35,379 nucleotides of DNA. It comes from Hyphomicrobiales bacterium. GTDB taxonomy: Bacteria; Pseudomonadota; Alphaproteobacteria; Rhizobiales; Xanthobacteraceae. Numbering within the stretch: position 1 is the first letter of the stretch; each line of letters starts with the position of its first letter. Below the pieces are notes generated by a model. That model ran no database searches, had not been told where the DNA came from, and worked only from the letters and a program-made list of their open reading frames with translations. A program made the translations under genes and the position numbers. Of this stretch, positions 32,587-35,379 are shown piece after piece. The stretch is taken from contig JAFAUQ010000275.1 of NCBI GenBank assembly GCA_019243195.1, forward strand, positions 1 to 35,379, read 5' to 3'.

Positions 32587-33861
32587 TCAAGCCTCCGCGG
32601 TCAGCTCTCGTCCCTTGGTCTCGGGCAGCGTCAGCGCGGCGGCGATCATGATCCCGTAGGCGATGACCGCGAACACGCCGATCGATTGCCCGAGCGGGAG
32701 GCTCGCGCTCAATAAACCGACGAAGGTCGGGTTGAGCGCGGCGACGCCGCGCCCGAAGTTGTAGGCGAAGCCCTGGCCCGAGCCGCGGATGCGGGTGGGA
32801 AAATTCTCGGTGAGGAACGCGCCCATGCCCGAGAAGATACCCGATGCGAAGAAGCCGAGCGGGAAGCCCAGGAACAGCATCGCCGTGTTGGTGATCGGAA
32901 GCTGCGTATAGACGAATACGGTAATGACGGAGCACACGGCGAACAGGATGAAGTTCGCGCGCCGGCCGATGCGGTCGGCGAGATACGCGCCGACGAGATA
33001 ACCGATGAACGACCCGACGATGACCACGGCGAGGTACTCGCCGGTGCCGAGCACGGTGAGCTTGCGTTCGCCGCGCAGGAACGTCGGCAGCCAGGTGAAA
33101 ATCGCGTAGTAGCCGCCTTGTGCGCCGGTCGAAAGCAGCGACGTGAGCACCGTGGTCTTGAGGATCCCGGGCGAGAAAATTTCCGTGAACGCCGGCGCGC
33201 GGCCGCGCTCCGCCAGGCGCTCGCGCGTCTGCCGATAGACCGGGGGCTCGTCGACGAAGCGGCGCACGAAGAAAACGAGGAACGCCGGCAGCACGCCGAC
33301 CCAGAACAGCGCGCGCCACGCGATCTCCTGCGGGAACACGGAGAAGAACACGGTCGCGGCGATCGCCGCGATCGCCCAGCCGACCGCCCATCCGGCCTGC
33401 ACGCTGCCGACCGCCTTGCCGCGGTGCTGCGCGCCGATCACCTCGCCCATCAGCACGGCGCCCGCCGCCCATTCGCCGCCGAAGCCGAACCCCATGATGG
33501 CGCGGAAGATCAGCAGCTGCGTGTAGTTCTGCGCGAAGCCGCACAACAGCGTGAACACCGCGAACCAGGCGATGGTGATCTGCAAGGTGCGCACGCGGCC
33601 GACCCGGTCGGCGAGCACGCCGGCAAACCAGCCGCCGAACGCCGAAGTGAACAGCGTCACCGTGCCGATCACGCCCGCGTCGGTGTTGCTGATCGCGAAC
33701 GCCGCGATGATCGCCGGGATCACGAAGGAGAACATCTGCACGTCCATGGCGTCGAGCGCCCAGCCGCCGAAGCAGGCCCAGAACGTGCGTTTCTCGACAG
33801 GGGAAAGCTCGCGATACCAGCCGGCCACGCTGTGGTCCTCGTGGGTGACTGCGGTGGCCAT
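32587..33861 (-). CDS. MFS transporter, organic-acid type
   Basis: The 424-residue protein has 12 predicted segments. The opening FWACFGGWALDAMDVQMFSFVIPAI carries the acidic D-x-x-D pair typical of the aromatic-acid and sialate symporter branches. The loop signatures are GVLADRVGRVRTLQ and GAYLADRIGRRANFI. GFGFGGEWAAGAVLMGEV in helix 4-5 is also family-typical. It is probably a proton symporter for an organic acid or sugar acid across the inner membrane. It lies 133 bp upstream of opgG on the same strand; a shared transcript is possible but the functions are not obviously related. The substrate is unknown. Confidence 0.9.
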   Translation of the reverse strand: MATAVTHEDHSVAGWYRELSPVEKRTFWACFGGWALDAMDVQMFSFVIPAIIAAFAISNTDAGVIGTVTLFTSAFGGWFAGVLADRVGRVRTLQITIAWFAVFTLLCGFAQNYTQLLIFRAIMGFGFGGEWAAGAVLMGEVIGAQHRGKAVGSVQAGWAVGWAIAAIAATVFFSVFPQEIAWRALFWVGVLPAFLVFFVRRFVDEPPVYRQTRERLAERGRAPAFTEIFSPGILKTTVLTSLLSTGAQGGYYAIFTWLPTFLRGERKLTVLGTGEYLAVVIVGSFIGYLVGAYLADRIGRRANFILFAVCSVITVFVYTQLPITNTAMLFLGFPLGFFASGIFSGMGAFLTENFPTRIRGSGQGFAYNFGRGVAALNPTFVGLLSASLPLGQSIGVFAVIAYGIMIAAALTLPETKGRELTAEA

Positions 33862-33937
33862 GGCGGCCGCCTTGGAACGGTGATGATCTCGATTAAATTA
33901 AGTCACGAATGGACGAAAAAGTTGCGGACGCGGAGCC

Positions 33938-34027
33938 GTCATTGCGAGGCGCGCAGCGCCGAAGCAATCCAGGGGCCGCCCGCACGGCGCGTGTTGCCTG
34001 GATTGCTTCGCTGGCGCTCGCAATGAC
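33938..34027. repeat. Palindromic repeat family D, copy 2
   Basis: The ends GTCATTGCGAG and CTCGCAATGAC (here GCTCGCAATGAC) are inverted, with GAAGCAATCCAGG mirrored by CCTGGATTGCTTC. It lies between the hydantoinase end and the MFS start, 9 bp past the hydantoinase stop, so it can act as that gene's terminator. Confidence 0.9.
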
Positions 34028-34035
34028 GCGCGGCC

Positions 34036-35379
34036 TCACTCCAGCTCCACCACAATATTCCCCCCCGCATCGAGCTCGCAGCGCGCGCCGGGCGGCACCA
34101 GGCAGGTGGCGTCGTATTCCTCGATGATGAGCGGCCCCGTGCGCGGCGAGACTAAATCGGAGCGGCGCAGCACCGGCGTCTCGATCCAGCCGTGCTCGGG
34201 GCCGAAGTAGGCGCGGCGCGGCGGCTGCCCTGCGGGCTCGCCGCGGGAGAGCACCACGCGCTCGGGGACCGCGCTGCCTTCGCGCACGCCGGTGCCGACG
34301 ACCTGGATTGCGACCAGCTCGACCGGCTCCTCGGGTCCGGCGCGGTGGCCGTAGGTGCGCTCGTGCTCGGCGCCGAACGCTTCTTCCAGCGCCGCGATAA
34401 AGCGCGCATCGACCGGCCCGTCCGGCGCCGGCACCACCAGCTCGTAGGTCTGCCCTTTGTAGTGCAGCGCCGCCGAGCGTTTGAGCTGCGCGCGCGCGCC
34501 CTCAAAACCTTCCACGGCGAGCTGATCGAGCGCCTGCTGCGCGAGCGCGTCCCAGGCACGGCCGATGTCGGCGGGGTCCGACTGGCGCAGCAGCCGGCGG
34601 AACGTGCGCGCGTAGTGATGCTCGACGTTGGCGTAGAGCAGGCCGAACGAGGAGAACAGCCCGGCCGCCGGCGGCACCACGATGCGGGTGATGCCGAGCG
34701 CCGCAGCCATGCCGGCCGCGAACAGCGGGCCGTTGCCGCCGAAGGCAAACAGCGCGAAGCCGCGCGGGTCGCGCCCGCGCTCGGTCGACACGGCTTTGAT
34801 CGCGCGGATCATGTTCGAGGCGGCGATCTGGTGCGCGCCGTGCGCGGCGCGTTCGAGCGAGAGCCCAAGCGGCCGCGCGACCTTGTCGACGAACGCGATG
34901 CGCGCTTTCTCGGCATTGAGCTTGAGCGCGCCGCCGACGAGATGGTGCGGATTGATGTAGCCGAGCAGCACGCTCGCGTCGGTGACGGTCGGAACGTCGC
35001 CGCCGGCGTCGTAACAAACAGGCCCGGGCGAAGCGCCCGCGCTCGCCGGGCCGACCTGCAGCGCGCCGCCCGCGTCGATCCACACGTGCGAGCCGCCGCC
35101 GGCGCCGACTTCGGCCAGGTCGATGGCCGGCACTTTCAGCGTATAGCCGGCGCCGGTGAGCAGGCGCGAGCCGATCATGATGCCGGCTCCGACCGCATAT
35201 TCCTGCGCGCGCGCGATCTCGCCGTCCTCCACCATCGAGGCCTTGGCGGTCGTGCCCCCCATGTCGAAGGTGATGATCTTTGCGAGGTCCTTCGTGCGCG
35301 CGAGCGCCTGCGCGCCGACCACGCCGCCGGCAGGACCCGACTCGATGATGTTCATCGGCCGCTCGGCCGCCGCCGTGTC
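34036..35379 (-). CDS. Hydantoinase/oxoprolinase family protein (HyuA type), 5' end outside the window
   Basis: The frame is open to the window edge, giving 447 visible residues; the ORF-track start at 35355 is an internal Met in ERPMNIIESGPAGGV. The visible part begins in the hydantoinase A domain with the actin-like phosphate loop FDMGGTTAKA. It continues through VGAGGGSHVWID, FGGNGPLFA and the C-terminal beta-rich region to the stop. Family members use ATP to open a cyclic amide such as N-methylhydantoin or 5-oxoproline, or carboxylate acetone or acetophenone-like ketones. HyuB is usually adjacent and is not seen downstream; a family-D palindrome follows instead. A partner could lie upstream, out of view. 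The substrate is unknown. Confidence 0.92.
   Translation of the reverse strand, partial: DTAAAERPMNIIESGPAGGVVGAQALARTKDLAKIITFDMGGTTAKASMVEDGEIARAQEYAVGAGIMIGSRLLTGAGYTLKVPAIDLAEVGAGGGSHVWIDAGGALQVGPASAGASPGPVCYDAGGDVPTVTDASVLLGYINPHHLVGGALKLNAEKARIAFVDKVARPLGLSLERAAHGAHQIAASNMIRAIKAVSTERGRDPRGFALFAFGGNGPLFAAGMAAALGITRIVVPPAAGLFSSFGLLYANVEHHYARTFRRLLRQSDPADIGRAWDALAQQALDQLAVEGFEGARAQLKRSAALHYKGQTYELVVPAPDGPVDARFIAALEEAFGAEHERTYGHRAGPEEPVELVAIQVVGTGVREGSAVPERVVLSRGEPAGQPPRRAYFGPEHGWIETPVLRRSDLVSPRTGPLIIEEYDATCLVPPGARCELDAGGNIVVELE

Overview
The window looks like a chromosomal stretch of a high-GC alphaproteobacterium, most likely of the Hyphomicrobiales (Bradyrhizobium, Afipia, Pseudolabrys or Xanthobacteraceae type). 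The signs are Omp25/31-type barrels, several Bug/TctC, TctAB, hydantoinase and BKACE genes, an OpgGH pair, and many dispersed palindromic repeats of the kinds seen in those genomes. No database search was possible, so the taxon is an inference. I see no rRNA, tRNA, CRISPR or prophage.

Layout. 1-143: 3' end of an IS481-type transposase. 150-2150: two copies of a GTAGGGTGGGC palindrome, a coiled-coil hypothetical protein, a stand-alone CheB methylesterase overlapping a zinc-ribbon partner, and a damaged-looking ORF next to a 12-G run. 2149-5897: a CocE/NonD hydrolase, then a Bug/TctC binding protein with a carboxymuconolactone decarboxylase-like protein, and a small secreted protein. 5901-7745: a KefB/KefC-like antiporter. 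7998-13935: a TetR regulator divergent from a four-gene operon (BKACE, MHS-family MFS permease, NAD-type quinate/shikimate dehydrogenase, QuiC1-type 3-dehydroshikimate dehydratase). 13968-18309: an outer-membrane protein made of two complete beta-barrels in tandem, then two divergent AraC regulators. 18367-20438: tctBA without a tctC. 20810-23586: two convergent diguanylate cyclases, one with a PilZ-PAS-PAS-GGDEF layout. 23807-26173: zinc alcohol dehydrogenase and a methyltransferase. 26222-27293: a remnant of an ABC ATPase followed by an intact TupA-like tungstate-binding protein. 27468-28721: MarR and a divergent glutathione S-transferase with a cluster of TGCAT palindromes between them. 28801-33861: opgH, opgG and an MFS permease on the minus strand. 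34036-35379: a hydantoinase/oxoprolinase that runs off the window.

How the genes work together. The clearest pathway is the TetR-flanked operon: import of quinate or shikimate, NAD-linked oxidation to the 3-dehydro acid, and dehydration to protocatechuate. The added beta-keto acid cleavage enzyme suggests that a downstream beta-keto acid is also handled. OpgG and OpgH make osmoregulated periplasmic glucans. The two cyclases feed c-di-GMP signalling with apparently different feedback control. Ten palindromic repeats of five families occupy most of the larger gaps. One of them supplies the C-terminal codons and stops of both genes that converge on it.

The strongest leads for something new are the double-barrel outer-membrane protein, the BKACE-containing shikimate operon, and the palindrome that ends two convergent genes. 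None of these is a proven new system.
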